A stretch of 64,000 bases of DNA from Prorocentrum cordatum (Eukaryota > Sar > Dinophyceae > Prorocentrales > Prorocentraceae). Below the pieces are notes generated by a model. It saw nothing but the letters and a program-made list of their open reading frames with translations. It was not told the origin of the DNA and searched no databases. The position numbers and the translations under genes were made by a program. How positions within the stretch are numbered: position 1 is the stretch's first letter; each line of letters opens with the position of its first letter. This document shows positions 54,001 to 64,000 of the stretch, piece by piece. The stretch lies in NCBI GenBank assembly GCA_963575745.1, contig CAUYUJ010004780.1:78501-142500 (forward strand), in the 5' to 3' direction.

Positions 54001-54185
54001 GGCGAGGGTCACACCATTACCCGCTCCCTCGGACTGCTGACCCCTGTAATTTTGAAATCACACGGCCAGGGTCTCACCATTCCCCGCTCCCTCAGGCTGC
54101 TGGCCGTGTAATTTCGCGGGTTGGGGCCAACGGCGAGGGTCCCACCGTTCCCCGGCCCCCTCAGGCCGCTGGCCCCGTGCAAGCC
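54000..54185 (+). repeat. ~65-bp tandem repeat, three units
   Basis: GCGAGGGTCACACCATTACC (54002), GCCAGGGTCTCACCATTCCC (54064) and GCGAGGGTCCCACCGTTCCC (54132) head three units. These share CCCTCAGGCTGCTGGCC and a GTAATTT link. Confidence 0.85.
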
Positions 54186-54635
54186 CGCGCCCCCCGAACC
54201 CCCGAGTCATCAGTGGATGCGTGCGCCACGCGCGCGAGAGGTTCTAGCCGAGCCCGCTCCGTGGGACTCCCAGCAAGCCCAAAAAGGAATAAAACTTTGG
54301 CAATTGCGGTTTGGGTTCCTTTCCCTGGGATCCGACGTATCGCGACATTGCAACGCCACCTTTCTGCGTAATGTTTCACGCCCGATCGGTCTGCGAGGGT
54401 CCCGGGCCTCGAAAAAATGCGACAACGCCAAGCTCCAAAAAATCAAGTCGCCCAGATCTCAGGGCCCCCTCCTCTGAAGACCTGAAGCCGTGGCCGACCG
54501 ACGGCAGCAGCATGGCGTGCGCATGGCGACTTCGTGCGAACTTCTTCGCAAGATGATCCGAGATGTTCCTCGTCGAGACAAGTTGCATCCTCTTCCCAGC
54601 CACCTATAGTGACATCCTGGCCACCGATAGTGACA
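54185..54635. other. No recognisable gene
   Basis: GC-rich sequence with short frames on both strands. GTGACATC occurs twice (54610, 54628) within TATAGTGACATCCTGGCCAC, a local duplication. Confidence 0.4.
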
Positions 54636-54815
54636 TCGGCCTTCATCCTCTTCCTCCTCCTCTTCCTCCTCCTCCTCCTCCACTTCCTCTCTCCTCCTCC
54701 TCCTCCTCCTCCTCCATTTCCTTCCCCCTCCTCCTCCTCCACCTCCCCCCCCTCTCCTCTCTTTTCCTCCCGCCTCCCCCATCCTCCGATCCTCCTCTCT
54801 CCTCCTTCCCACCCG
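54635..54815 (+). repeat. (CTC)n/(TCC)n tract
   Basis: Polypyrimidine trinucleotide tract with CTT and CCCC interruptions. Confidence 0.9.
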
Positions 54816-55235
54816 GGGGCCGTTCGGGGCGGCTCGGCCCGCGGTTTCCCGCCGCGCCGCGCCTGCGCCGAGAGGCGCAGCTCGGCCAATGGCGGCCCGC
54901 GCGGTCCGGCGCTGCTGGCGGCAGACGCGGCTTCAGGGGGCGAGGGAAGGAGGGCGTTACCCATCGGTCAGAAGAAGTAGGAAGAAACGTGAATCAGAAG
55001 GACGTCGACAAAAAATAAGTTCCGCCCGGCCGCGAAGGAGGACGGAGAAGGTGAAGCCACACGATCATTGAAGTAGGAAGGCGCTTGAAGCAGACTGGAA
55101 TCTGGGGATCCGAAAATACCTACTTTCAACGGCCGATGGACACAGGCAACCCGCATCGTGAGGATGCACGATAAAGATATGCAAGGGCCTTCGACGCCCA
55201 CCCTCTCTCCACCCTTTCGCGTCCTTCACCCTTTC
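54815..55235. other. No recognisable gene
   Basis: Ordinary GC-rich sequence between two CTC tracts. Small frames such as 54889-55071 (basic, 60 aa) have no recognisable domain. Confidence 0.45.
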
Positions 55236-55372
55236 CCGTCCTCCTCCTCCTCCTCCCCCTCCTTCTCCTGCTCCTCCTCTTCCTCCATATCCTTCTCTCC
55301 CCGTCGCCTCCTCCTCCTCCTCCTTCTCCTCCTCCTCCTCCTTCTCCTCCTTTTCCTCCTCCCTCTCGTCGT
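55235..55372 (+). repeat. (CTC)n tract
   Basis: CTC/CTT-rich polypyrimidine run. Confidence 0.9.
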
Positions 55373-56155
55373 GCTGGATGTGGCGCTGCCCTCGTTTCGA
55401 GACACCCGACTCGTTCCTTGCCTCGACGCCCCTTCCGTAAGGTCTCCCATCCCCCGCTCTCCAAGTCGGTTGAGAGAATGCGCTGGGCGCAGGGAGAAGC
55501 GGCAGGAGGCAGCGGCAGCCACAGCAGCTCGAAGACGTGAGGGCCACGAACGATGCATGAGCGGAGCAGACGGCGCGACAGATGGAGGAGCTCTTGTCTG
55601 AGCCAGGTTCCTGGAGTCCTGGCTCCCGCAACGGTGCATGTGTGGTCACCAGCTTTGACTAGAGCGGTCTCGAACCGTCGGAAGGGTACAGTCGACCCGT
55701 ATCCTAAAGATGCGCGATTAGGATGCAAGGGCCTTGGAGGGCCATGTCAACGGTTTTCGAACGAGGCTGGCTGGCCAGCGAAAGTCGCTGATGGGCGGAC
55801 GAGGGGCAAGGATGCGAGGGTACATTTGGGAAGATTGCCCATCCTTGGTATGCGGGATGACTGTACTCCCACAAGGGCAAGGGGGAGACACTGGGAGTAG
55901 CGTGCCAGGGCACGAGTAGGGGGAAACGCCTCCTCCCGGCTTTCACATGCCGCGGCCCCGCTGCAAAGTCCGCACCAAGCCGGCCGCTGGACGGAAGCGC
56001 AAAGACACGCCGTGCCGTCGCTCGAACGTCCATTTTCCGCGCATGTGTCGGTCTCGTGCGTGTTTTTTTGGCCAGATGGTCCAGGATGGTCCTCGATGTT
56101 CTCGCCGAGAAAAAATGCACACGTCCTTATGTTGCATCCTCGGGCGACCTTGTCT
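55372..56155. other. No recognisable gene
   Basis: Frames on both strands reach 120-200 codons but only by including adjacent simple repeats. ATGCGCGAT and AAGGGCCTT words repeat at 55165-55200 and 55700-55745 (CGATAAAGATATGCAAGGGC versus CGATTAGGATGCAAGGGCCT), which hints at a diverged dispersed repeat. Confidence 0.4.
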
Positions 56156-56159
56156 GTCC

Positions 56160-56295
56160 CGTCGCGGCCCTGTCCGCGTCGAATCCGTGTCGAATCCATG
56201 TCGGACGCGTCGGATCCGTGTTGTATCCGTGTCGAATCCGCGTCGAATCCACGCCAAATCCGCGTCGAGTCCGCATCGAGCCCGCGTCGGGCCCC
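56160..56295 (+). repeat. GTCGAATCCGTG minisatellite
   Basis: About a dozen units of 9-12 bp of the GTCGAATCC/GTCGGATCC/GCGTCGAGTCC kind. Confidence 0.85.
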
Positions 56296-56536
56296 CAAAG
56301 AGACCAATTTTGGAGACAGGCGAGGCCCCCCGAGGGTGCAACAGAAACGCCCGAGCGACGCCAAGACGCGGAGGTCTGCTCTGGGCATGCCTTGCTATGC
56401 TCTGGCAGCGAAGGCGAGGGCTGGGGGGCGGAGCCACGGCAGGGAGGGGCGGCAGCGGGAGCAGCAGCAGCGGGAGCGGGGCCCCGAGGCGGAGAGCCGG
56501 CAGCAGGCAGAGCTCGCACCACTGCTACTACTGCTG

Positions 56537-56539
56537 CGG

Positions 56540-56614
<75 letters not shown>
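56537..56614 (+). repeat. (CTA)n microsatellite
   Basis: Nearly pure CTA trinucleotide run of about 25 units, giving poly-Thr or poly-Tyr frames. Confidence 0.95.
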
Positions 56615-56794
56615 ATGATCATCACCTTCTCAGCCAGGGGGCCCAAAGAGTAAAAGAAGAGGCCGCCAAAGGAGCCAACAAAATGGCCCCACAATGCTCC
56701 AGGAAGGTCACCAGGCGCCGTAGACGGCGTAAGAACGGCCCAACGATAATGAACCAACCGGGAAACCGTCTACCCACTTCCATAAGCCCCCATT

Positions 56795-57245
56795 CGGGGT
56801 CGGCGCCGTTCCAGGAGTACTGTTCGTGGGCCCGCACACCCGACGTCTTCCGACCCGGATGCGACCTCGTGCGAACCTCCCGTTACGACCCTTGCCCTGG
56901 CACCCGCAGCGACCCTCACACCGTCCCAAAACATTGTTCTTGGGCCCCCGAACCATCACAAATGTCCACCTGGGCCCGACCCTGTTCAAGCCCCCCGCTC
57001 TGGCCTCTGCACCGTTCCACGCGTATTGTTTTGGGCACTCACATCCGACACTTTTCTGGCCGGTTTTGTTTCGATTCAAGCCCGGCGCTCGGGCCCCTGC
57101 TCTTACCCCCGCACCGTCCCTGGAATCGTGTTCGTGGACCTCCCCCCCAGACAGTGTACCACCCAGATCTGACCCTGTTCCAACCCCCCGCTCGGACCCC
57201 TGTACAGATTCCCGCACCGTCTCCCACGCATGCTTGCCCTTCGGC
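56795..57245 (+). repeat. Degenerate ~100-bp tandem repeat
   Basis: GCACCGTYCCA...TGTTCKTGGGC heads occur near 56801, 56918, 57008, 57111 and 57212, with CGACCCTGTTC/CCCCCGCTC blocks between. Most of the 550-codon plus-strand frame 56056-57708 is this repeat plus the CTA run. Confidence 0.65.
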
Positions 57246-58540
57246 AACCGCATCGGGCCTGCCGCGCACCGTCGGGGTGCTCGCACTGCAACCCGCGTTG
57301 GGCCCGCCAGCAGGCAGTGACCTGAGGGCAGTTTCCGTGGAGACGCATCGGGACCACCACAAGGGAACACGCTGCCAACGCCAGTCGCAGACCGCGCCAA
57401 GGATGCCGTCGGCGGACATGCCGAAGGCGTTGGAATACGGAGGGGGGGAGGAGGGAAAGGAAGGAGGAGAACACGGGAAGGGAGGTGTGCCCATCCGGAG
57501 GAACGGTGCACCCCCCATCCCAGTGGCGACGAGGCACAAGCTGTTTAGGGAAAAGAAGACCCTAGCCCCCCCCATATCCCCCCCCCCGCGACCTGAGTGC
57601 ACCACCCAGGCCAGCGGAGGACGTCATAGGGAGCCGGGGCAGTACGTCGACGCGAGAAGGAAGGGGGAGAAAGTGAAGGGAGGATCGGGCAGACGGAAGC
57701 CCTTTTAAGCTTTCCCCGGCGCATGAGACTGCCATTTTGGCATGATTTCGGGGGCGAACCCGCTTGTCGCTCGAAAGCGACCGAGGGCCAAGACTCGCTC
57801 GCGCGCGTGCCCCACACAGAAAGACCGTGCTAGGCCACCGCGACAAATGCTGCAGCGGGTGAACGCGCGGGACCGACAGGAGCGGCTCAATTTGCGGGAA
57901 GAACAAGGTGCTGGGAAAAGCTTACCCATTCTGCGAAGTAACGCGGACGCGTGGCCCACTCGTCCGGGTCCGACCACAACTGTCGAGACTCTGCGGCGCG
58001 CCAGTCTGCCAGGTGGATGCGTCGGCGTTGCTGGCGCGCAAACACGGACTGCACGTGAAGTACCACGCAAACAGATGCACTGGCACCGTTGCAGATTTTT
58101 GGCGAGTGCGGAATGCCGCGAAGTGCGTCGCGATGTCGCGAACCCAGAAACACCTGTCTGGTTCCAGGGTTCTGAACTCCCCCTGAATCTCGGCGTCTAG
58201 TGATGGGCCACAGCCACTCACATTTGACTTGGCAGCACATGCGGTCTAACACGTCTCGTTGCCATAGGACGGATTCAGGCGGAGGGGCAACGCAGAGGAA
58301 AAGCAATGCTCAGAGCACCCCCGAAGAAAAACTGCGCGCGGGCGGGGGAAGCGCGAACGCGAGCGTACTGGAGGCGAGCGAATGATCTGGAGCGGCCGCG
58401 AGTGTGGGGCGACTACGCATATGTCAGTTATCCCGGCAAAGCAACCTAACAGCGATGTGTAGGAGCATATCTGGAAGCATTCCCCTTAATATTCAGATGA
58501 GAACCCAGTTGTAGAATTCTGTTGTTCTCGCAGTCATAAT
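57245..58540 (-). other. No confident gene; one unassigned minus-strand frame at 57887-58306
   Basis: The 139-codon frame has DRMCCQVKCEWLWPITRRRD and HLADWRAAESRQLWSDPDEW, ATRPRYFAEWVSF, with a competing open phase at 57922-58221 (CFWVRDIATHFAAFRTRQKS). The Trp/Arg/Asp-rich composition is more protein-like than its surroundings, and alternating phases suggest a decayed gene. I recognise no family. Confidence 0.3.
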
Positions 58541-58559
58541 CGCATTCGCGATGACAGTC

Positions 58560-58890
58560 GCAGCGGCAACGGCAGTCGCAGTCACAGCCTCAGCCTCAGC
58601 CTGCCTCAGCCTCAGCCTCAGCCTGCCTCAGCCTCAGCCTGCCTCAGCCTCAGCCTCGGCCTGCTTCAGCCTCAGCCTCAGTCCTGCTTCATCCCTCCAA
58701 GCCCTCGCTCTCAGCCTCAGCCTGCCTCAGCCTCAGCCTGCCTCAGCCTCAGCCTGCCTCAGCCTCAGCCTCAGCCTCAGCCTCAGCCTCAGCCTCAGTC
58801 TGCTTCAGCCTCAGCCTCAGTCTGCCTTCAGCCTCGGCCTCAGCCTGCCTCGGCCTCAGCCTGTCTCGGCCGCAGCATCAGCCTGCCTCA
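58560..58890 (+). repeat. (CCTCAG)n minisatellite
   Basis: Hexamer CCTCAG with CCTGCCTCAG and CTTCAGC variants, starting from a CGCAGTCGCAG seed at 58555. It produces poly-Ser/Leu/Ala frames. Confidence 0.95.
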
Positions 58891-59310
58891 GCATTCAAAA
58901 TGTGGCCCAGGAACGGAATTCTAGGAACTAGAAGAACACGAAGTGGCCTACAGTTGGCTCCCGGCATTCAAAATCATGCCCAAGAATTAAGTTCTGGGAA
59001 CTCGAAGAACACGAAGTGGCCTACAGTTGGCTCCGGGCATTCAAAATGTGGCCCGGGAGTGGTGTTCTGGGAAGTCCAAAAGCACGAAGTGGCCTACAGT
59101 TGGCTCCGGGCATCCAAAATGTGGCCCGGGAATGGTGTCCTGGGAAGTCCAAGAGCACGAAGTGGCCTACAGTCGGCTCCGGGCATCCAAAATGTGGCCT
59201 GGGAATGGAGTTCTGGGAAGTCGAAGATCACGAAGTAGCTTACAGTTGGCTCTGGGCATTCAAAATGTGGCCCGGGAGTGGAATTCTGGGAGGTCGAAGA
59301 GCATTTAAAC
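58891..59310 (+). repeat. 73-bp tandem array, six units
   Basis: GCATYCAAAATGTGGCC-type starts at 58891, 58964, 59037, 59110, 59183 and 59256, all exactly 73 bp apart. Units contain GGAATTCTGGGAAGTCGAAG, CACGAAGTGGCCTACAGTTG and GCTCCGG. The last unit is truncated at about 59310. Confidence 0.95.
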
Positions 59311-59640
59311 GAGCGCGGTTCTCGCCTGTCCGGCTCCCGCCCAGACCCCCCTGGGGAGTCATCAGATGCTGTTTTTTGACCCCATTAGAAGCCTATCAAT
59401 CTTCGCTGTTAGGTAAAAAGGACATGGCTATGGCCGACTTCGCGTTGGGATGCGGCGACGGCGCGAGAGTCGGCGACGCCGGCTCGCGCGCAAGCGACGG
59501 CGACGGAGGAAACGCGCCCGGGCGATCGACCGCCGGCGCATCCAGGAAACAGTCGCGCACGCGCTGCCTCTGAAGTATGAGCTCCGCAGGAGGCCGCCGG
59601 TATCAAAAATGATGCCCAAGCCGAACTTGGAAACAGGGAC
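59310..59640. other. Arg-rich region without assignable gene
   Basis: Frames on both strands are open but dominated by Arg or Ala. They may represent the upstream part of the LINE-like remnant that follows. Confidence 0.3.
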
Positions 59641-60010
59641 GAAGGTCTAGACCGCCCACGACGCCCCGCCGCCAGCGGCTGGGAGTACCTGCCCCCCATC
59701 ACGCTGGCAGAGATGCAGGGCGCCGCGCGCTCGTTGAGCACGGAACGGCGGCGGGGCCAACGCGCGCGCCGCCGACAGCTATGGAGCATCTCGGCGGGGT
59801 CGCACTACGATATCTTCCGACGGTATACAACGCGATATGGCCCGGTTACGGAAACCCGATGGAGGGCAAGGGCTGGTCGCACTCATTAGCGCGCTGATAC
59901 GGTCTGGAGCCATCAACTACCGGCCTCTTTCAGCCGAGACGCACGCGCGGTGCCAGTGCCAGACGAGCCACGGCGATGACAATGACGAACACGACGGCGG
60001 GGACGCACGC
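59640..60010 (+). pseudogene. Possible LINE-type reverse transcriptase remnant
   Basis: On the plus strand one phase from about 59680 reads WEYLPPITLAEMQGAARSLS, TERRRG, then RRRQLWSISAGSHYD, like the start of a non-LTR reverse transcriptase (P-P-L-T-L-E-x-M-x-x-A with x-W-x-P-x-x-L-x-x-I-S). The next pieces are YNAIWPGYG in another phase and KPDGGQGLVALISALIRSGA at 59855, comparable to the x-L-I-P-K-P-x-G-G-x-R-P-I-x-L block. At least two frame changes are needed. The catalytic Y-x-D-D motif is not visible. Assignment is tentative. Confidence 0.4.
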
Positions 60011-60955
60011 AGGCACGCATAGCCTCCGCACGTAGGCGCGAGGTTGATTGGAGAGGACACGCTAGAGGACTCGAGACCCTTCCGAAGGCCACAACTCCGA
60101 AGGACTGTCGACGGCATGGGTCGGCACGCACAGGACGCAGGAGCATCCTTGATTTGGCAAGGTCGACCTACCAATCAGCCTCGACTGTAACCGCGCCTCT
60201 CCGCCTGCAGCTGCGCGTTCACCTCCTCGTGCAGCCGCGGGCAGAAACCCGCGATCGGCTGGCCTCGCCCTCGCCACGGCCGAACCCCCCCCCGCCGTTT
60301 TCCCGCAGCGGCGGAGACCCCCCAAGAGAGCCGGTGCATCGCTTGTGTGCATCGGCGCCGTCAGCGTGGAGAGAATCAGGCTACACCTCGGTCCGCATCG
60401 GCGATGCATCGTCGATGCGGCGCGATCCTCCGACCACGTTTGCTCTGGCCCCATCTGGGAGGCCTGGATGCATTCAGCGCGCTGCCATGAAGAGCGCCAG
60501 GTTAGGAACGAACGGGCTCGTCTGGTCACGGCGAGCCTCGGCGGCCGCGAACAAATTGCCCGACCTTCAACAGAGGAACGGCCCGGAACAACAACGCCCA
60601 TCATTGTCCTAATATGTTCTTGGTTTCGGAGACTTGACCGTACCGCACCGCGGCCAGCTCCGGAAGCTCTGGATCCAACAGCCTTGGGGCCCCGCGCTTG
60701 CTTCCGCCGACCTTCCTCCAGCAGACCCGCCGCAATTGCACTTCCGATGGCCTTCCGCTGGCTCGCCGCCAAGAGCGAGGGTGCGTCAAAGGCCAGGCCA
60801 GATCTAGAGCGCCCCGCGCATACGTGCGCACGGCAATGCCGCGACGTGTCGACCGCAGCGGTGGCTCCTGACAGCGCGGGAATCGTTCAAACTTGAACGA
60901 TCGGCCGTTTCAAAAACGCTGGATCGGCCAACGATGGCCCGATTTTGGGCCACAG
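60010..60955. other. No confident gene
   Basis: Frames 60062-60772 (minus, 236 aa, Arg/Ala/Ser-rich) and 60154-60896 (plus) overlap. Neither has a domain I recognise. It may contain the decayed 3' part of the LINE-like remnant. Confidence 0.35.
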
Positions 60956-60984
60956 GCGGCGTTCCCCCTGCCCCCGTGCCTTTC

Positions 60985-62095
60985 CTTCCCTCCTCCTCCT
61001 CCTCCTCCCCCCTCCTCCTCCCCATCCCTTCCTCCCCCCCCTCTCCCCTTCCGCATTATCCGGCTCGTCGTCGTCCTCCTCCTTCTCCTCCTCCGCCTCC
61101 ACCTCCTCGTCCTCCTCGTTTTCCTGTTCCTGTTCCTCCTCCCTCCTCTCCACTCCCATCCTCCCCCTTATTCTCCCCCCCCTCCTCCCCCTCCTCCTCC
61201 TTGTCCCCCTCCTCGACCTCCTCCGTCTCCTCCTCCTCTCCTCCCCTCCTCCTCCTCCTCTCCTCCTCCTCCTCCTCCTCCTCCTCCTCCTCCTTCTCCT
61301 TATTACTCCTCACTCCTCCTGCCTCCTCCTCCTCTCCTCATCCCTCCTACATCCTCCCTCCTCCCCCCTCCCCATCCCCCTCCCCCTCCTCCTCTCCTCC
61401 TCCTCCTCCTACTCCTCCTCCTTCCTCCTCCTCCTCCTCCCCCTCCTCTCCTTCCTCATCCCTCCCTCCTCCCTCCTCCTGTCCCTCCCTCCCTCTCCCT
61501 CCCTCCTCCCTCCCTCCCTCCTCCCTCTCCCCTCCTCCCCCCCTCATCCCTCCCCTCCTCCTCCCCTCCTCCTCCTCCTTCCCCCTCTCTCTCCTCTCTC
61601 CTCCTCCTCTCCTCCTCCTCCTCCCTCCCCTCTCTCCGCCTCCTCCCCTCTTCTTCTCATCCTCTCCATGGTTATCTCTTCTCTTTGTCCTACTCCCCCC
61701 CCCCCACCACCATTCCTCGTCCTCCTCAGCGGTCCTCCTCCGTACCCCCTCTCTCGACCCTCCTCCGTTCTCTACCTCCTCCTCCTTCTCCTCCTCCTCC
61801 TACCTCCTCCTCCTCCTCCTCCTCCCCTCCTCCTCCTCCCATCCTCCTCCTCCTCCTCATCCTCCTCCTCTTCCCTACTCCTCCTCCTCCTCCTCATCCT
61901 CCTCCCCCCCCTCCTCCTTCCTCCTCCTCCTCTTCCTCCTCCTCCTCCTCCTCCTGCTCCTCCTCTTTTGCCTCCTCCACCTCATCTCCTCCTCATCCTC
62001 TTCCTCCCCCCCTCTCCTTCCTCCTCTGCCTCCTTCTCCGCCTGCCCCTCGTCCTCCTCCTCTTCTGCCCTCTTCCTCCCCCCCCCCCCTCCCAA
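60985..62095 (+). repeat. 1.1 kb polypyrimidine (CTC/TCC) tract
   Basis: Almost pure pyrimidine strand of CTC, TCC, CCC and CTT triplets, with rare purines (for example at 61061, 61672, 61720). It gives plus-strand frames of up to 636 codons (Pro/Leu/Ser) and Glu/Gly frames on the minus strand, all artefactual. Confidence 0.95.
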
Positions 62096-62590
62096 GACAC
62101 TCGGCGCCGGGATTTGTTCACAACGTGGACCCACGATGTGTGGGCGTCTTCTGGGGCCGACCGCTCATCCTGACTTCTGTTTTACGGTCTCGAAGCCCCG
62201 CAAGGGCCCCCTGGAGTCCTGGAGGCTGGAACTTGTGCAACGCTTCCCGTCGCGTTTTTCGTCCCGACGCGAGGTGGGAGCAAAGAAAAGCGACGCCACC
62301 ACCACCAGGGCGAGGAACCAAGAGTGCCCCCCGGCGGCGTGGCCACATCTCCCCGCTCGAGACACCCCCGACCCCCAACATCAAGGGGCATCGCGGACCT
62401 CCACAAGGCACGGCGCCCAGCCGTGGCCGAAAACGGCGAAGAAACGTATCCGAATGGAGGCTCGAAGCCTGACGGTGAATCAAGAAAAAACATGGAATCC
62501 TGCAGCGTTTCCAGCGAGACCAATACACGGGGAGAGAACACCAGCCTGGCCTGTGGGATCTGTTTGTCGTGCACATGTGATATGCATCTG
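62095..62590. other. No recognisable gene
   Basis: Ordinary-complexity sequence between the polypyrimidine tract and the 21-bp family copy. Short frames on both strands lack recognisable domains. Confidence 0.45.
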
Positions 62591-63140
62591 GGGAGCCCTT
62601 CGGGGGCTTCTGGCGGCGTCTTGGGGCCTCCGGGGCGCTTCTTGGAGTCTCCTCAGGGCTTTGGGGGGCCGAAGGCTCGAAAAGTCCGTTCAGATGTCCT
62701 GTCTCGGGTCCTTCTTAGAGCCGTCTTGGAGCTACCTGGGACCGTTTTGGAGGCTTCTTGGGCTGCTTGGGTCCCTGTCGGGCTGTCTTGGGGACATCTT
62801 GGGAGCCTCTTGGGCCGTCTGTGGGCGATCTCGGGGGCCTGTCGGCTATTTTTGAGCGTCGGGCAGCCGCAAAAGTGAGAACCAAAAAAAATCTTCCCAC
62901 ACCCGCGAAAAAAAAAACAATGTGAGCCTCTTGTGGCCCTCTTTTGAAAAAAAGCCTCTTGGGGCGTCATTCAAGCCTGTTGGGCCGTCAAGGAACTATC
63001 TGGACTGTCTTGGACCGATATTGTGCCGTCTCGGAGCCCTCGTGGAGATCTTGGGTGCTTCCTGGGGCCGCCTTGGAGGCCTCCTGGAGGCCTCCTGGGC
63101 CGTCTGGAGGCCCCTTGGAGGCGCCAGGGCGGAGGTGTGA
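62590..63140 (-). repeat. Copy of the 21-bp CCAAGANGGCCCAAGAGG family, reverse orientation
   Basis: The plus strand repeats GGGCCGTCTTGGAGGC, CTCTTGGGCC and CTTGGGGACATC words, the reverse complement of the 14.7-16.9 kb array. Copies are diverged and interrupted by A-runs at 62884-62928. Confidence 0.75.
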
Positions 63141-64000
63141 ATAAAAGGGGCCCGATGATTTTGAGGTGGGAGGGGCCCCCGGGGACCTGGTATTCATCCA
63201 TGCGATATACTTGAACCACGCGCGCGCCTAGATCCTGTCCCGCCGCCATTTTTCGACCGAGTCTCCACCAGCGGCACTGTCTTCGTTTTACTTGCGTTGG
63301 TTTTTTCGCCGAAGGCACGAGGTTCACCATTGGAGTCCTCATATAGGACCGATGTACATTTCAATGGCGCACGACGGATCGGACCAGAACTGGAATCGAA
63401 AAATCAAATCGGCCAGGAACGGAAACTCCTAAGTTGGCGAGACCTCTCAGGGGCCACTGACCACTCCCGGGAACTCGGCGCGACGCCCCAGGACTTCCGA
63501 ACCCGCCGGCCTTGAGGGCGGCATGATTTCATGTTTTTCCGCAAGCGCAAGGCGCGCTGCAGCAGCAGTAGTATGGCTGATGGGGCAACGTCGGGCCTCC
63601 CCTCCGACGAAGTGCCACACAGCATCCACGGCAAGGAAAATCCGCCCACCCCTTTGGGTGACTAGCATGTGGAGTCGCTTCCTCCCAAAATCCCATCGGC
63701 AGAGGACGGACAACTCGCCTCATGCAATGCCCAGCTAAGAACCCTCGCCCGTTTCATAAGTGGACCCGATTGACACATGTGCTACTCGCACCCGAGAGGG
63801 TTCGAGTCTCCCTGGTCCAGCAACGAGGAGGGTTCCAGTTCCCCCGAGACTGGCAACAAGGAGGGTTCCAGTCTGCCCGAATGTTCATCTGGCAAGCGAC
63901 ACGAAATTGTCCAATGGGTCATCGGAGACAGCATTGACAGGACATCTCTGAGCCCAAAAAAGGGAGATCTAGGGCGAAAATGGCTGAACCACCTCAGGTG
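63140..64000. other. Right margin; short tandem GGAGGGTTCCAGT repeat
   Basis: No gene recognised. A 32-bp-spaced triplet of GAGGGTTCSAGTYTCCC-type words lies at about 63797, 63828 and 63860. Words CGGATCGGACC and GGAATCGAAAAATC near 63375-63405 recall 11150-11260. Confidence 0.5.

Noticed and set aside
56056-57708. Plus-strand frame of 550 codons
   Set aside because: It is built from a GTCGAATCC minisatellite, a CTA run (poly-Thr) and a degenerate 100-bp repeat, with no recognisable domain. Other phases are also open.
57725-57745. CTGCCATTTTGGCATG as a dinoflagellate spliced-leader relic
   Set aside because: It shares only CCATTTTGGC with the leader (remembered as CCGTAGCCATTTTGGCTCAAG). 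The flanking bases do not match, and a ten-base match is weak evidence in 64 kb.
60893-62855. Plus-strand frames of 426-636 codons rich in Pro, Leu and Ser
   Set aside because: They consist almost entirely of the CTC/TCC tract; all three frames of that strand are open.

Overview
The window looks like nuclear DNA of a large, repeat-bloated eukaryotic genome, most likely a dinoflagellate. This is inferred from three things: Ty1/copia-type polyproteins of the style I associate with dinoflagellates, a Helitron Rep/helicase with a long cysteine-rich tail, and dense GC-rich mini- and microsatellites. No bacterial operons, no rRNA or tRNA genes, no CRISPR and no intact host gene were recognised. I found no spliced-leader relic good enough to call. 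All homology calls come from reading translated frames, not from searches.

Layout. 1-2.4 kb: a plus-strand copia pol remnant carrying a poly-aspartate expansion. 2.7-9.64 kb: a 7 kb satellite island of 120-bp units built from nested palindromes, ending on both sides in the same 55-bp sequence in inverted orientation. 9.7-18.6 kb: many tandem repeats, namely a 21-bp dispersed family, CTC, ATCGATCTCAC, a 1.5 kb CAT tract, six ~380-bp units and a 40-bp array. 19.3-36.8 kb: three decayed copia-like retroelements, all on the minus strand. The middle one (about 23.8-31.0 kb) keeps a recognisable order of gag, zinc knuckle, protease-like region, pre-integrase segment, integrase, reverse transcriptase and RNase H, and has a pair of ~145-bp LTR-like ends. 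36.8-39.9 kb: AGCAT-type simple repeats, a minus-strand region with unrecognised frames, and short tandem repeats. 40.5-44.1 kb: 89-bp and ~115-bp tandem arrays with CA microsatellites. 44.1-53.3 kb: a minus-strand Helitron pseudogene of about 9 kb. 53.4-64 kb: polypyrimidine tracts, several tandem arrays, a weak LINE-type reverse transcriptase remnant near 59.7 kb and a 1.1 kb CTC/TCC tract at 61-62.1 kb.

How the parts relate. Nearly everything codable is mobile-element sequence, and each element is broken by isolated in-frame stops, frameshifts or lost catalytic residues. Open reading frames elsewhere are mostly produced by repeats whose period is a multiple of three, or by compositions lacking stop codons. 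The most distinctive structures are the inverted-end palindromic satellite island and the Helitron with its eight-module Cys-rich tail abutting a 3.2 kb minisatellite.
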